Below, in pieces: positions 28,302 through 37,641 of a DNA stretch of 64,000 bases; position 1 is the first letter of the stretch, and every line of letters begins with the position of its first letter. Both the position numbers and the translations under genes were made by a program. The notes below the pieces were generated by a model. That model was not told where the DNA came from, did not search any database, and was given only the letters and a program-made list of their open reading frames with translations. The stretch covers positions 116,072 to 180,071 of the forward strand of contig WGLY01000002.1 in the NCBI GenBank assembly GCA_016125335.1, read 5' to 3'. Source of the stretch: Frankiales bacterium (lineage in GTDB: Bacteria > Actinomycetota > Actinomycetes > S36-B12 > CAIYMF01).

Positions 28302-29795
28302 CTAGCCGGGGGGCCGGCCAGCGGCGCTCGGGCCGCCGTGCGGCCCGTCCGGCGCGTCGGCGTCCTGCCCGGGCGCGGGCCGGTCCGACCCGGCGGGGCC
28401 CCCTACGGCGGGGCCCTCATCGGCAGGGCCCTCGGGATCGGCGGATGCCGGGTCGGCGTCGGCGTCGCGGTCGGTGGCCGGCTCGGGGTCGGCGGCGTCC
28501 GGGTCGGCGGCGTCCGGGTCGGCGGCGTCCAGGTGGGCGGGGTCAGGGCCGGCGGGGTTCGGGGCCGGCGCGTCCTGCGCCTCCTCCCCCGGGCGCAGCC
28601 CGAAGCGCTCCGCGATGGCGGCGAACACCGGGTCGTCGCTGTCGTCGCTGTCGTCGCTTTCGTCGCTCCCGACGCTGTCCATGCTGTCGACGCCGTCGAC
28701 GCTGTCGGCGAGTCCGGCGCTGCCGGCGCCGGGCCCGCCGTCCGCACCCGCACCCGCACCCCCGCTCCCGGGGCCCGCGGCCTCCCCCGGGTCGAACTCG
28801 CCCGGGCTGCCGGTCCCCGCGTCGTCCCCGTCGTCACCGGCGTCCCCGTTGTCACCGGCGCCCGCGCTGTGGCTGGGGCGGCCGGCCTCGGCGACCAGCG
28901 CGGCCAGCGAGGCCGACGGCGCCTGCGGGGCGACGTCGTAGCGCGGGTCGCGCTCGGGCTGCCCGGGCGCCGGCGCGTCGGCCCCGGCCGGCGCCACCTC
29001 GACGCCGGCGGGCTGCTCGGCGATGGCGAGCGGTTCCCCGGCCGCGTCCCTGGCACGTGCTGCCGGAACCTCCGGCGCCGGGGGCGCAGCCGGCTCCGGC
29101 TCGGCGGACGCGGGGAGCACGGTCGCGGGCGAGCCCGCCGCGCCGGCCGCCAGCGCCTCGCGGCGGCGGCGGCCCGCCACCCGCGCGCGCCAGAACGCCA
29201 CGACGGCCAGCACCAGCGCCAGGACGCCCACGCCCACGGCCACCCACGCGGCGGTCCAGGAGTTGCGCACGACCAGCCGTGCGGTGACCGTCACCGCGAC
29301 CCCGGGGGTCGCGTCGGCGTTCATGATCACGAGGGTCGTCCCCGAGGGCACGGACCGCACCGTGGCCGGGGCGCCCGAGGACTGCATGACCCAGAAGGAC
29401 TCGGTGCCGGGCGGGGGCGGCTGCTGGGTGCCGGGCACGCGGCGCGTGGTGGCCGTCGTGCCCTGCTCGAGCGACACCACGACGTCGTAGGGCGCGCCGG
29501 CGAGGTAGTGCTCGACCGCCGGGGCGGGGGCGGCACCCACGAACACCGGGTCGCCGTTGGAGGAGGCCACCACGAAGGAGAGGTCCGCCAGCGACGACGG
29601 CACGGGGACGCTCCCGGCGTCCACGGCCACCTCGTCGGCCACCAGGGCCACGCCGTTGCCGGTCACCGTGGCCGGGGCCGAGGTGAGGGTGCCGCTGCGG
29701 CCGAGCACGGCCGCCACGACGGCGCCCGCGGCGACGAGGCCGAGGCCCACGATCAGCAGGACGATCCCGAGCACGACCAGGAGTCCCCGCTTCAC
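28302..29795 (-). CDS. Membrane protein with long acidic low-complexity tail, function unknown
   Basis: A 497-residue protein. A first helix (residues 3-35) and a second near 200-225 enclose an extracellular domain of about 165 residues without a recognised fold. After the second helix a cytoplasmic tail of about 250 residues is rich in Ala, Pro, Asp and Gly, with repeats such as (DAADP)n and (DDS)n that come from short DNA repeats (15-base units at 28484-28530, 9-base units at 28636-28665). One patch, VFAAIAERFGLRPGEEA, looks folded. TACCGT lies six bases before the GTG, so it is probably leaderless. No function is proposed. Confidence 0.7.
   Translation of the reverse strand: MKRGLLVVLGIVLLIVGLGLVAAGAVVAAVLGRSGTLTSAPATVTGNGVALVADEVAVDAGSVPVPSSLADLSFVVASSNGDPVFVGAAPAPAVEHYLAGAPYDVVVSLEQGTTATTRRVPGTQQPPPPGTESFWVMQSSGAPATVRSVPSGTTLVIMNADATPGVAVTVTARLVVRNSWTAAWVAVGVGVLALVLAVVAFWRARVAGRRRREALAAGAAGSPATVLPASAEPEPAAPPAPEVPAARARDAAGEPLAIAEQPAGVEVAPAGADAPAPGQPERDPRYDVAPQAPSASLAALVAEAGRPSHSAGAGDNGDAGDDGDDAGTGSPGEFDPGEAAGPGSGGAGAGADGGPGAGSAGLADSVDGVDSMDSVGSDESDDSDDSDDPVFAAIAERFGLRPGEEAQDAPAPNPAGPDPAHLDAADPDAADPDAADPEPATDRDADADPASADPEGPADEGPAVGGPAGSDRPAPGQDADAPDGPHGGPSAAGRPPG
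28484..28665. repeat. Short tandem repeats inside the acidic-tail gene
   Basis: Near 28484-28530 a 15-base unit (GGCGGCGTCCGGGTC) repeats about three times, and near 28636-28665 a 9-base unit (TCGCTGTCG) repeats about three times. They encode DAADP and DDS peptides on the minus strand. Confidence 0.65.
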
Positions 29796-29934
29796 CCCGT
29801 CACGGTAACCGGGCGGGAGGCACCGGGCCGGTGCCCGCGAGGGTGTGTCGGCCTGGCAGGACACGGCGACGGGCCAGCTCGGGCGCCCGCGAGCCGGACG
29901 AGGGAGCAGCGCACCCGCTCGCTACGGTGGGCCG

Positions 29935-30219
29935 GTGCTCGACCTGCCCTCGCTCAAGTCGCGGTGGAACGACGTCCTCGACGACCTCGAGGCGACCCAC
30001 CGCACCGCCTGGATCGCGCTGTTCGACGGCCGGCTGGCCGGGCTCGCGGACGGGGTGCTCACGCTCGACTTCTCCGACGCCACGAAGCTCGCCGGCACGC
30101 ACGAGTTCGAGCGGACGAGGCGCCCGCAGTTCGCCGAGGCGCTCGCCGAGTCCATCGAGCGCGTGACGGGCGAACGGGTCGCCGTGGTGCTCGACGCCGG
30201 CGGCGCGCCGAACGGCTGA
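29935..30219 (+). CDS. Small protein resembling the C-terminal domain of DnaX (tau)
   Basis: A 94-residue protein. LKSRWNDVLDDLEATHRTAWIALFDGRLAGLADGVLTLDF, followed by a helix and GERVAVVL, is like the short domain near the C terminus of DNA polymerase III tau subunits (W-x2-VL ... DG-x-L-x-LxF). It stands alone, so it may bind a replication partner or be a free-standing domain of other use. TACGGT (29923-29928) lies six bases before the GTG and supports a leaderless start. The similarity is by eye only. Confidence 0.6.
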   Translation: MLDLPSLKSRWNDVLDDLEATHRTAWIALFDGRLAGLADGVLTLDFSDATKLAGTHEFERTRRPQFAEALAESIERVTGERVAVVLDAGGAPNG

Positions 30220-30232
30220 GCGAGCCGCGGCC

Positions 30233-30559
30233 TCAGGCCCAGGAGTGCAGCCGGCCGGCCACCACCCGGATCCGGTCGAGGCCGCCGTGGCGGAGCAGGC
30301 CCTGCTCGACCGGGCCGCCGTCGTCGATGAGCGCGAGCTCGCGGCCGAGCGCGTGCGCGCGGTGGTGCGCGCCGATCAGCACCGCGACGCCGACCCGGTC
30401 GATGTCGGTGACGTCGCGGACATCGAGCCAGACCGTCACGGCACCGGGCCCGTCGAGCAGGTCGTGGACCCGCTCGCGCACGACCTGCGACTCCCGCCAC
30501 GTGAGCGGACCGTCCAGCCGGAGCCCCGTCGCCAGCACCGTCGTCCCACCGTCGTCCAT
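30233..30559 (-). CDS. STAS domain protein (anti-sigma factor antagonist-like)
   Basis: A 108-residue STAS protein: GAVTVWLDVRDVTDIDRVGVAVLIGAHHRAHALGRELALI follows the family, with Asp where the phospho-accepting Ser or Thr of SpoIIAA usually stands (DIDRVG). It may be constitutively active or not phosphorylated. ATG start behind GGGAGGTCG. No anti-sigma factor gene is adjacent. Confidence 0.75.
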   Translation of the reverse strand: MDDGGTTVLATGLRLDGPLTWRESQVVRERVHDLLDGPGAVTVWLDVRDVTDIDRVGVAVLIGAHHRAHALGRELALIDDGGPVEQGLLRHGGLDRIRVVAGRLHSWA

Positions 30560-30737
30560 CGCGACCTCCCCGCTCGGCTGTGCTCCGAGGCTGGCGCAGC
30601 CACCCGTGACGCGACCGTGAGCCTCCTGTCGGTTCGCTGAGACACGGGCGCCGGGTGCCCGTCGGGGAGTCGCCTCGCCCAGGATGGGACCCGACCGGCC
30701 CGGGCCCCCGGACCGGCGCGCGTCCGCGGGAGGTTCG

Positions 30738-31619
30738 GTGCCGCAGATCCGCCCCGTGCCGCCCGGCCGCCCCGACGACCCCGGGGGCACCGGTGCACCC
30801 GCGCCCGGCGGTGACCGCGGCCGGCCGCGCGAGGCCTTGCGCTGGTGGCGCGAGCTGCTGCTGGTGCTGGCGCTCTACCTCGTCTACGAGGCGGTGCGCG
30901 ACACCGTCACGAGCACGGCGTCCCGGGCGTATGCCGACGCCCTGCGGGTGCTGTCGGCCGAGCGCGCCATGGGCCTCGCCGTCGAGCTGCCGGTGCAGCA
31001 GTGGACGCTCGAGCGCCCCTGGGTGGTCGAGGCGGCCGACGCGTTCTACGCGAGCGTGTACGCGGTGTCCACCGTGGCCGTGCTCGTGTGGGCGTTCCGC
31101 ACGGCAGCGCCGGCCCGATACCTGTTCTGGCGCAACGCCCTCGCGGCGACCACCGGGCTGGCGCTCGTCGGCTTCTGGCTCTTCCCCGTGGCACCGCCGC
31201 GGCTGCTCGACGAGACCGGGCACGGGGCGCCGTCGGGCTTCGTCGACACGCTGGTGGCCTTCCCCGGGCCCTGGACGCCGCACTCCACGCTGGTGTCGGA
31301 GCTGAGCAACCCCTACGCCGCGATGCCCAGCCTGCACACGGCGTGGGCGCTGTGGGTCGCGTGCGTGGTCGCGGCGCTCACGAGCCGGCGCTGGCTGCGC
31401 GCAGCCGTGTGGGCCGTGCCGGTCCTCACCGGGCTCGTCGTCGTGGTGACCGCGAACCACTACGTGCTCGACGTCGTCGGCGGCGCCGTGGTGCTCCTCG
31501 CCGGAGTCGGGGTCGCCACGGGGCTCGAGCAGGCGGCGGGTCGGCGTGCAGCAGCCCGCTCGCAGCGGTCCGGCGAGGCCGAGCCGGTGCTCGAGTCCGC
31601 CGTCGACGACCCGGTCTGA
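30738..31619 (+). CDS. PAP2-superfamily membrane phosphatase/transferase
   Basis: A 293-residue protein with six predicted helices. NPYAAMPSLHTAWALW and NHYVLDVVGGAVV match the second and third phosphatase motifs of the PAP2/AUR1-like group, with the catalytic His residues. The acceptor is unknown; lipid phosphate hydrolysis or phospho-group transfer is expected. GTG at 30738 follows GGGAGG; an ATG at 30684 is possible, but the peptide between is Pro-rich and not conserved-looking. Confidence 0.75.
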   Translation: MPQIRPVPPGRPDDPGGTGAPAPGGDRGRPREALRWWRELLLVLALYLVYEAVRDTVTSTASRAYADALRVLSAERAMGLAVELPVQQWTLERPWVVEAADAFYASVYAVSTVAVLVWAFRTAAPARYLFWRNALAATTGLALVGFWLFPVAPPRLLDETGHGAPSGFVDTLVAFPGPWTPHSTLVSELSNPYAAMPSLHTAWALWVACVVAALTSRRWLRAAVWAVPVLTGLVVVVTANHYVLDVVGGAVVLLAGVGVATGLEQAAGRRAAARSQRSGEAEPVLESAVDDPV

Positions 31620-31771
31620 GCCGTGACGGGACCTCCGGCGGACCGCTGAGGGTCGGACGGCACTACCGCCCGGTACCTGCGGCACGAGCATGGAAGACGT
31701 CAGGTGCGTCCTCGTGCACGGGCACACGCGGGCCGCACGTGCCGTTCGGCTCCCGGAGGAGGGGGATCGAC

Positions 31772-32644
31772 ATGAGGACGTCTCTCGCGCGGGCCATCGG
31801 CGTGGTCGCCAGCACGACCGCGCTGCTCGCGGTGTCGCTCACGGCGGCGGTGGCCGCCCAGGGACCGCCGCCCGGCGCAGGCCAGGGCCGAGGGGGCGGT
31901 CACGGCGGCGGCGAGACCACGCTGACCAACAACCTCTCGGTGCCCACGGTCATGGTCGGCGGCGGGTTCACCAACGTCAACTGCCCGGCCGGCACGCCGG
32001 CGGCGCTGGTGACACCTTCGGGCGACCCGCGCACCGGGTACCCGATCGACCCGCTGGCCTTCTACTACGTGCAGGGCCTCAACACGTGGACCGCTCAGTG
32101 CTACACGGCCACGACGGCGAGCGCCACGGCCGCATGGGGAGACAACCTCACGGGTGACGCCGCTCTGAAGACCAACAGCCCGATCCGCGTCGAACTGGGC
32201 CTGTTCAACTCCGACGCCTCGGCCGCGGCCATGGACGGCTACACGGTCGTCAAGCTCGACCCGAACGCGCTGGACCGTGAGTCGGCCTACGGCACGCTGG
32301 CGACCGCCGGCACCACGGGCTACTCGGCCACGCCGACGACCTTCGCCGCGGCGGCGCAGCGCGTCTACGACGGCGGTGCCACGTTCAGCATCAAGAACGA
32401 CGCGACGGGTGCCTACGTCGTGCCGGTCGGCACCGCGGCCACGGCCGAGATCAACGCCACCGGCGCGGTCGTCTACGGCTACAACCTGCGCGTGACGACG
32501 GTCGGCGACTACACCATCACCTTCACGATCCCGACCGTCTCGATCACCGGCACCGACGCCGGCTCGTTCGCGACGCACTCGGTCTCGCTCACCATCACGG
32601 TCGCGGGCAGCCGCGGCGGTGGCGGCGGGGGCGGACGGAAGTAG
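31772..32644 (+). CDS. Secreted protein of unknown function, Gly-rich tail
   Basis: A 290-residue protein with a clear signal peptide (SLARAIGVVASTTALLAVSL, then AVAA), a Gly/Gln/Pro-rich stretch, and a domain rich in Thr, Ala and Val that ends with strands such as YTITFTIPTVSITGTDAG. Two Cys (NVNC and TAQC) could form a disulfide. The C terminus is (G)n-RK. It has a strong ribosome site (GGAGGAGG). The fold looks all-beta, like an Ig or fibril-type extracellular domain, but I do not recognise the family. Confidence 0.7.
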   Translation: MRTSLARAIGVVASTTALLAVSLTAAVAAQGPPPGAGQGRGGGHGGGETTLTNNLSVPTVMVGGGFTNVNCPAGTPAALVTPSGDPRTGYPIDPLAFYYVQGLNTWTAQCYTATTASATAAWGDNLTGDAALKTNSPIRVELGLFNSDASAAAMDGYTVVKLDPNALDRESAYGTLATAGTTGYSATPTTFAAAAQRVYDGGATFSIKNDATGAYVVPVGTAATAEINATGAVVYGYNLRVTTVGDYTITFTIPTVSITGTDAGSFATHSVSLTITVAGSRGGGGGGGRK

Positions 32645-32760
32645 CACCCGGTGACGCCGGGCCCGCGCGGCCTCGGCGTCCGACCGGTCGGCGCGCCGTC
32701 ACTGCCGGCGCGCCGACCCGGCCCGGGTCCCCCAGCAGCCTCTCCACGCGAGGAGGGTCC

Positions 32761-33411
32761 ATGAGCACGACCCACGCCCGATGGCCGGCGCTGGCCGGCC
32801 TGCTCGCGCTGGTCGCGGCGTCGCTCGTCGGGTTCGCGACGAACGCCTCCGCCGCGGGCGGCGGCTCCACCACCGGGATCACGGTCGTGGCCGTGAACCC
32901 CGGCACCCACCCGGAGGCGGGCGACGTCATGCTCGCGCTCACCGCGCACTCGGAGCGCACCGGTGACGTGACCGACCCGTCCTGCCGCCCCCAGGACCGC
33001 ACCATCCGCTGCTGGGGGTCCCTGGTGCTGCGGGTCCCCGAACTAGGCGGACTGCGCCTCACCGGTCTGGACGTGCACCGCGTGGACCTCGGCGGCGGCT
33101 CCTGCGGCGGTGACGACGGCGGGTGCGGCGACCACGAGGCTCTCGCAGCCGGTCTCCCGGCCGACGACGCCGTGCAGGCGCAGGTGAACGGGATCGCGAC
33201 GGTCGCCGACCCGGGCACCTCCGGCCTCGCCCCCGGCAGCACGGTGCAGGTGAAGCTGGCCCTCGTCGACAACGGGCCGGCCCGCTACGTCGACACGGTC
33301 GACGTGACCATCAGCCGGGACGTACCGGGCCCGGTCAAGCCGCTCGTGTACGCGTCCGGGCCGCTGATCGTGCAGCAGGTGCAGGTGCACGAGGTCCCCG
33401 GACCGGCCTGA
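32761..33411 (+). CDS. Secreted protein of unknown function, Cys-rich middle
   Basis: A 216-residue protein with a signal peptide ending in ASAA near residue 32. Four Cys (SCRP, IRCWG, GGSCGG, GGCGDH) suggest two disulfides. The rest is Val/Asp-rich and probably beta. It lies 116 bases downstream of the previous secreted protein gene and may share its mRNA. A 12-base perfect hairpin follows. No family is recognised. Confidence 0.68.
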   Translation: MSTTHARWPALAGLLALVAASLVGFATNASAAGGGSTTGITVVAVNPGTHPEAGDVMLALTAHSERTGDVTDPSCRPQDRTIRCWGSLVLRVPELGGLRLTGLDVHRVDLGGGSCGGDDGGCGDHEALAAGLPADDAVQAQVNGIATVADPGTSGLAPGSTVQVKLALVDNGPARYVDTVDVTISRDVPGPVKPLVYASGPLIVQQVQVHEVPGPA

Positions 33412-33428
33412 GCACCACCAGCGGCACC

Positions 33429-33462
33429 CCCGCCCGGCCGCCATCGGAGTCGGCCGGGCGGG
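33429..33462 (+). terminator. G+C-rich hairpin after the secreted protein gene
   Basis: CCCGCCCGGCCG (33429-33440) and CGGCCGGGCGGG (33451-33462) pair perfectly across a ten-base loop. There is no T tract, as usual for terminators in such genomes. Confidence 0.6.
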
Positions 33463-33544
33463 CGGGCCTTGCCCGCGACCACGCGTGGCACCAGACTCAC
33501 CGCGCCGACAGCGAGCGTCGACGACCCCCCGGAGGGAGCGGTAC

Positions 33545-34213
33545 GTGGACAAGGACCTCGTCGACCAGGTGATCGACACCGCGCGCCGGGTCGTGGCCGG
33601 GGGCGCGATCACGGCCAACGGGCACGGCAACGTGAGCATCCGCGTGCCGGGCGCCGAGGAGATGTACTTCACCGCCGGGCCGTCGCTGCGCGACCACCCG
33701 CGCGAGGCCGTCGTGCGGGTCGGCCTCGACGGCACGCTGCTCGAGGGCGACCTCCCGCCGATCCAGGGAGCGGTCGTCGCGATGCACACGGCGATGTACG
33801 CCGACCACGAGCAGGTCGGGTGCGTGCTGCACACCCACTCCCCCTACGCCACCGCCTTCGCCGTCGCCCACCGGCCGATCGGGTGCTGGAACGAGGCGCT
33901 GGCGATGTTCGGCCTGCCGACCGGCGTCCCCGTGGCGGCGTACGGCCCGCGCGGGTCCGACGTCGCGATCGCCAACATCCGCGCCGCGGTCGTGCCGGGC
34001 ACCCCGGCCGTGCTGCTGGCCAACCACGGCGTCCTCGTGTTCCACCGCACGCCCGACCTCGCGATCCTGGTGGGCGGTGTCGTGGAGGAGGCGGCTCAGT
34101 GCGGCATCGCCGCGGCGAGCATCGGCGGACCGGTCGAGATCCCCGACGACATGAAGGCCGCCGCGCTGCAGCGCGTGATGGAGCTCGACGCCGCCGGCAC
34201 CCGGCACGCGTAG
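33545..34213 (+). CDS. Class II aldolase/adducin family protein
   Basis: A 222-residue protein of the class II aldolase fold. NGHGNVSIR, VLHTHSPYATAFA and LLANHGVLVF carry the zinc-binding His residues and the Gly-rich loop of fuculose-phosphate aldolase relatives. It may be an aldolase, epimerase or decarboxylase for a sugar phosphate; the reaction is not known. The GTG at 33545 follows GGAGGGAG; no other metabolic gene is adjacent. Confidence 0.82.
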   Translation: MDKDLVDQVIDTARRVVAGGAITANGHGNVSIRVPGAEEMYFTAGPSLRDHPREAVVRVGLDGTLLEGDLPPIQGAVVAMHTAMYADHEQVGCVLHTHSPYATAFAVAHRPIGCWNEALAMFGLPTGVPVAAYGPRGSDVAIANIRAAVVPGTPAVLLANHGVLVFHRTPDLAILVGGVVEEAAQCGIAAASIGGPVEIPDDMKAAALQRVMELDAAGTRHA

Positions 34214-34300
34214 CGGCCGCGCCGCGGGGGTGCGCCGCCGCCACGCCGCCGTCGCGCGGAGAGGCGACGCGAGCGGACAGGCACGGCCCGCCCGGACGGC

Positions 34301-34343
34301 GAAAGGCCCACCCTCGCAGAGTCGTTGCGGGAGTGGGCCTTTC
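34301..34343 (-). terminator. Hairpin terminator after tRNA-Pro
   Basis: GAAAGGCCCAC (34301-34311) and GTGGGCCTTTC (34333-34343) pair perfectly over an inner partly paired loop. On the minus strand it ends in a short T run and sits six bases after the tRNA. Confidence 0.75.
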
Positions 34344-34348
34344 CTCGG

Positions 34349-34422
<74 letters not shown>

Positions 34423-34500
34423 AGCCGCCGTCGCACGGCGGACCGCCGATCGGCTCGCCGAAGGCTACCCCATGGGCCGGGCCGCCCCGAAACCCGGACC

Positions 34501-36075
34501 TCAGCGCCGGGGGCGCTTGGTGCGCACCCGCAGGCTCACCCGGATCGGCGTCCCCTCGAAGCCGAACTCCTCGCGCAGGCGGCGCTCGATGAAGCGCCGG
34601 TAGCCGGCCTCGAGGAAGCCGGAGGTGAACAGCACGAAGGTCGGCGGGCGCACCGCGGCCTGCGTGCCGAACAGGATCCGCGGCTGCTTGCCGCCGCGCA
34701 CCGGGTGGGGGTGCGCGGCCACCAGCGTGGCCAGGAACGCGTTGAGCCTCGAGGTGGGCACCCGCGTCTCCCAGCTGCTCAGCGCGGTCTCGAGGGCGGG
34801 CACCAGCCGGTCGGTGTGGCGACCCGTGCGCGCGCTCACGTTGACCCGCGGCGCCCAGCGCACCCCGATGAGGTCGCGCTCGATCTCGCGCTCGAGGTAG
34901 CGCCGCCGCTCGTCGTCGACGAGGTCCCACTTGTTGAACGCGAGCACCAGGGCGCGGCCGCTCTCGACGACCATCGTGAGGATGCGGGTGTCCTGCTCCG
35001 TGAGCGGCTCCTGGGCCTCCAGCAACACGACGGCCACCTCGGCCTTCTCCAGCGCGGCCCGCGTGCGCAGCGAGGCGTAGTACTCGTGCCCGCTGGCCTC
35101 CCGCACGCGGCGGCGGATGCCGGCAGTGTCCACGAACCGCCAGGTGACGCCGGCGATCTCGACGAGCTCGTCGACCGGGTCGACGGTGGTGCCGGCGACG
35201 GAGTCGACCACCACGCGCGACTCCCCGGCGAGCCGGTTGAGCAGGCTCGACTTCCCGACGTTGGGCTTGCCGAGCAGGGCGACGCGGCGCGGGCCCCGGG
35301 GCTGCGGCGCACGGCTGCCCTCCTCGGGGAAGGCGGCGACGACGGCGTCGAGCAGGTCGCCCGAGCCACGCCCGTGCAGCGCGGACACGGCGTAGGGCTC
35401 GCCGAGACCGAGCGACCAGAGCATCGCGGCGTCGGCGTCGCCGCGCTGGTCGTCGACCTTGTTGGCCACCAGCAGCACGGGCCTGCTGGTGCGGCGCAGC
35501 CGGCGCACGACGTCCTCGTCGGCGTCGGTGGCGCCCACAGCAGCGTCGAGCACGAAGAGGATGACGTCGGCCTCGTCCATGGCCCGCTCGGCCTGGGCCG
35601 CCACCTGCGCGGCCATCCCGCGCGGGTCGCGCTCCCAGCCGCCGGTGTCGAGCAGCAGAAACCGGTGCCCGGCCCACTCCGCCTCGTAGGTGACGCGGTC
35701 GCGGGTGACGCCCGGGACGTCCTCCACGACCGCCTCGCGCCGGCCGAGGATCCGGTTGACGAGCGTGGACTTCCCCACGTTGGGACGGCCCACGATGGCC
35801 ACCACCGGGAGCAGCCCGTACTCGTCGTCGTCGAAGACGGCGAGGTCGTCCAGGTCGTAGCCCAGCGCGGCGAAGGCCGCGGCGTCGAGTTCCTCGTCGT
35901 CGCCGAGGTCGCCGAGGTCGGGCAGGCCGGCGTCGCCGTCGAGGTCGTCGACCTCGTACTCCTCGTCGTCGTCCCAGGCCGCCGTGTCGGCGTCGTAGCC
36001 CAGGTCGTCGTCGAGCAGGTCGCGGTCGACCCCGTCCTGCGGGCGGGGGTCGGTCGGCGTCTCGTCGCTGCTCAC
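34501..36075 (-). CDS. der: GTPase Der (EngA), ribosome assembly
   Basis: A 524-residue GTPase with two G domains: GRPNVGKST and [10 protein letters not shown]-loops, two NKxD motifs (NKVDD and NKWDL) and a C-terminal KH-like domain. An acidic N-terminal extension of about 90 residues (many Asp/Glu) is typical of actinobacterial Der. It helps 50S subunit maturation. GTG start overlaps the plsC stop, completing a cmk-plsC-der operon as in mycobacteria (cmk-der). Confidence 0.96.
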   Translation of the reverse strand: MSSDETPTDPRPQDGVDRDLLDDDLGYDADTAAWDDDEEYEVDDLDGDAGLPDLGDLGDDEELDAAAFAALGYDLDDLAVFDDDEYGLLPVVAIVGRPNVGKSTLVNRILGRREAVVEDVPGVTRDRVTYEAEWAGHRFLLLDTGGWERDPRGMAAQVAAQAERAMDEADVILFVLDAAVGATDADEDVVRRLRRTSRPVLLVANKVDDQRGDADAAMLWSLGLGEPYAVSALHGRGSGDLLDAVVAAFPEEGSRAPQPRGPRRVALLGKPNVGKSSLLNRLAGESRVVVDSVAGTTVDPVDELVEIAGVTWRFVDTAGIRRRVREASGHEYYASLRTRAALEKAEVAVVLLEAQEPLTEQDTRILTMVVESGRALVLAFNKWDLVDDERRRYLEREIERDLIGVRWAPRVNVSARTGRHTDRLVPALETALSSWETRVPTSRLNAFLATLVAAHPHPVRGGKQPRILFGTQAAVRPPTFVLFTSGFLEAGYRRFIERRLREEFGFEGTPIRVSLRVRTKRPRR

Positions 36076-36848
36076 GTGTGGCTCCGGCGCGGGGTGTCGG
36101 GGAGGGGCGGTGGACCGGGAAGAGTCTGACCGGTCGCGGCCATCGCCGCGCCCACATGGTCGGCGAGCAGCTGCCGGACGCGCTCGCCCGCGCCGGTGAG
36201 CACGGCCCGCCGGCGCGGATCGCCCTCGGGCCGCAGGAGCACCGGGGCCCCGAACACGACGTCGACCGCGGAGCGCAGCCGCGGCAGCGCGTCGCGTCGG
36301 GCGCCGCGGGGGCGCGAGCCGAGGACCGCCACCGGCACCACGGGGGCGCCGCACGTCAGGGCGAGGTACGCCGCACCGTGGTGCGCGTGCCGCACGTCGC
36401 CGGCCCCGGCCTCCCCCTCCGGGAACAGCGCCACCACGCCGCCGCCCCCGAGCACGGCCGACGCCGCACGCAGCGAGACGCGGTCCGGGTACGCCGAGCT
36501 CATCGGGATCTGCCCGGTGGTGGCCAGCAGGTGGGTGAACGGCGGGACCGCGAGGTCGGCCGAGACGAGGACGTGCACCGGACGGGGGCAGCGCGCGGCG
36601 ACGAGCACGCCGTCGAGCACGCCCGCGTGGTTGGCCACGAGCACGACCGGACCCTCGCGCGGGACCAGGTCCGCACCGTGGCCGCGCACCCGCCAGGCCT
36701 TGACGGCCAGAGCGGCGAGGTTGCGGCCGGTGGCCGCCCGCGCCGTCGACGGGGCGGCCGCCGTCGCGGAGCCCGGCACCTGTGAGTCGGCGCCGCTCCC
36801 CGGGGCGGGCGGGCCTCCCGAGCGACGGTGCGGGACCAGGCCGCTCAC
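36072..36848 (-). CDS. plsC: 1-acyl-sn-glycerol-3-phosphate acyltransferase (PlsC family)
   Basis: A 258-residue acyltransferase: NHAGVLDG gives the NHx4D catalytic motif and LFPEGEAGA the substrate-phosphate motif; a Pro/Ala-rich N-terminal stretch of about 40 residues precedes it. It adds an acyl chain to lysophosphatidate or a related lipid at the membrane. It sits between cmk and der and overlaps der by four bases. Confidence 0.85.
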   Translation of the reverse strand: MSGLVPHRRSGGPPAPGSGADSQVPGSATAAAPSTARAATGRNLAALAVKAWRVRGHGADLVPREGPVVLVANHAGVLDGVLVAARCPRPVHVLVSADLAVPPFTHLLATTGQIPMSSAYPDRVSLRAASAVLGGGGVVALFPEGEAGAGDVRHAHHGAAYLALTCGAPVVPVAVLGSRPRGARRDALPRLRSAVDVVFGAPVLLRPEGDPRRRAVLTGAGERVRQLLADHVGAAMAATGQTLPGPPPLPDTPRRSHT

Positions 36849-36900
36849 CGCGGACCTCCCGCGCGGGCGTGGCGGCGGACCGCGCTGCCGCGGGGCGGCG

Positions 36901-37641
36901 TCATGCGCCCTCGTCGACGGCGTCGCCGGTGCGCTCGCGCACCAGGCGCACCACGGCGTCGACCACGTCGGCCAGGGTGAGGTGCGTGGCGTCCACGACG
37001 ACGGCGTCCGGGGCGCGCGTGGCCGGGGACGCCGCCCGTGTGGCGTCGTGGGCGTCCCGGCGCGCGAGGTCGGCCACCACGGCGTCCAGCGTGCCGGCCG
37101 TCGGCGCGGCGACGCGGCCGGCGGCGGCGTCCTCGGCGGCCCGCCGGGCGGCGCGCACCTCGGGGTCGGCCACCAGCCAGACCTTGAGGTCGGCGTCGGG
37201 CAGCACCACCGAGCCGATGTCGCGGCCCTCCACCACGATCCCGGTCCCGGCGTCGAGGGCGTCCTGCACCGCCTCGCGCTGCAGCGCGACGAGCACGGCG
37301 CGGGTGCGGGCCTCGGCCGCCACCTGCGACACCGTGGCCGTCACCGCCTCCTCGCGGATGGCCCGGGAGACGTCGGTGCCGTCGACGCTCACCCGCGACT
37401 CGTCCGGGTCGGTGGACCACTCCAGGCGGGCCGACGCCGTCGTGCGGGCCACGGCGTCGGCGTCGGCGAGGTCGATCCCGTCGCGCAGCGCCGCCCAGGT
37501 CATGGCCCGGTACATGGCCCCGGTGTCGAGGTAGCGCAGGCCCAGCGCCCGGGCGACCCCCCGCGACACGCTGGACTTGCCGGACCCCGAGGGGCCGTCG
37601 ACGGCGACGACGGCCGTGGCGGGGCTGGGGCGGCGGGTCAC
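36901..37641 (-). CDS. cmk: Cytidylate kinase
   Basis: A 246-residue CMP/dCMP kinase: AVDGPSGSGKSSVSRGVARALG (P-loop), YLDTGAMYRAMTWAAL and VVEGRDIGSVVLPDADLKVWL are the family blocks. It makes CDP for RNA, DNA and lipid synthesis. GTG start. In many relatives a fusion to der or a coupled pair occurs; here plsC is between them. The 430 bases upstream hold its promoter region (minus-strand TAGAGT near 37798-37803). Confidence 0.95.
   Translation of the reverse strand: MTRRPSPATAVVAVDGPSGSGKSSVSRGVARALGLRYLDTGAMYRAMTWAALRDGIDLADADAVARTTASARLEWSTDPDESRVSVDGTDVSRAIREEAVTATVSQVAAEARTRAVLVALQREAVQDALDAGTGIVVEGRDIGSVVLPDADLKVWLVADPEVRAARRAAEDAAAGRVAAPTAGTLDAVVADLARRDAHDATRAASPATRAPDAVVVDATHLTLADVVDAVVRLVRERTGDAVDEGA

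Noticed and set aside
30684..30737. Earlier ATG start for the PAP2 gene
   Set aside because: No ribosome site before it, and the peptide is Pro/Gly-rich; the GTG at 30738 follows GGGAGG.
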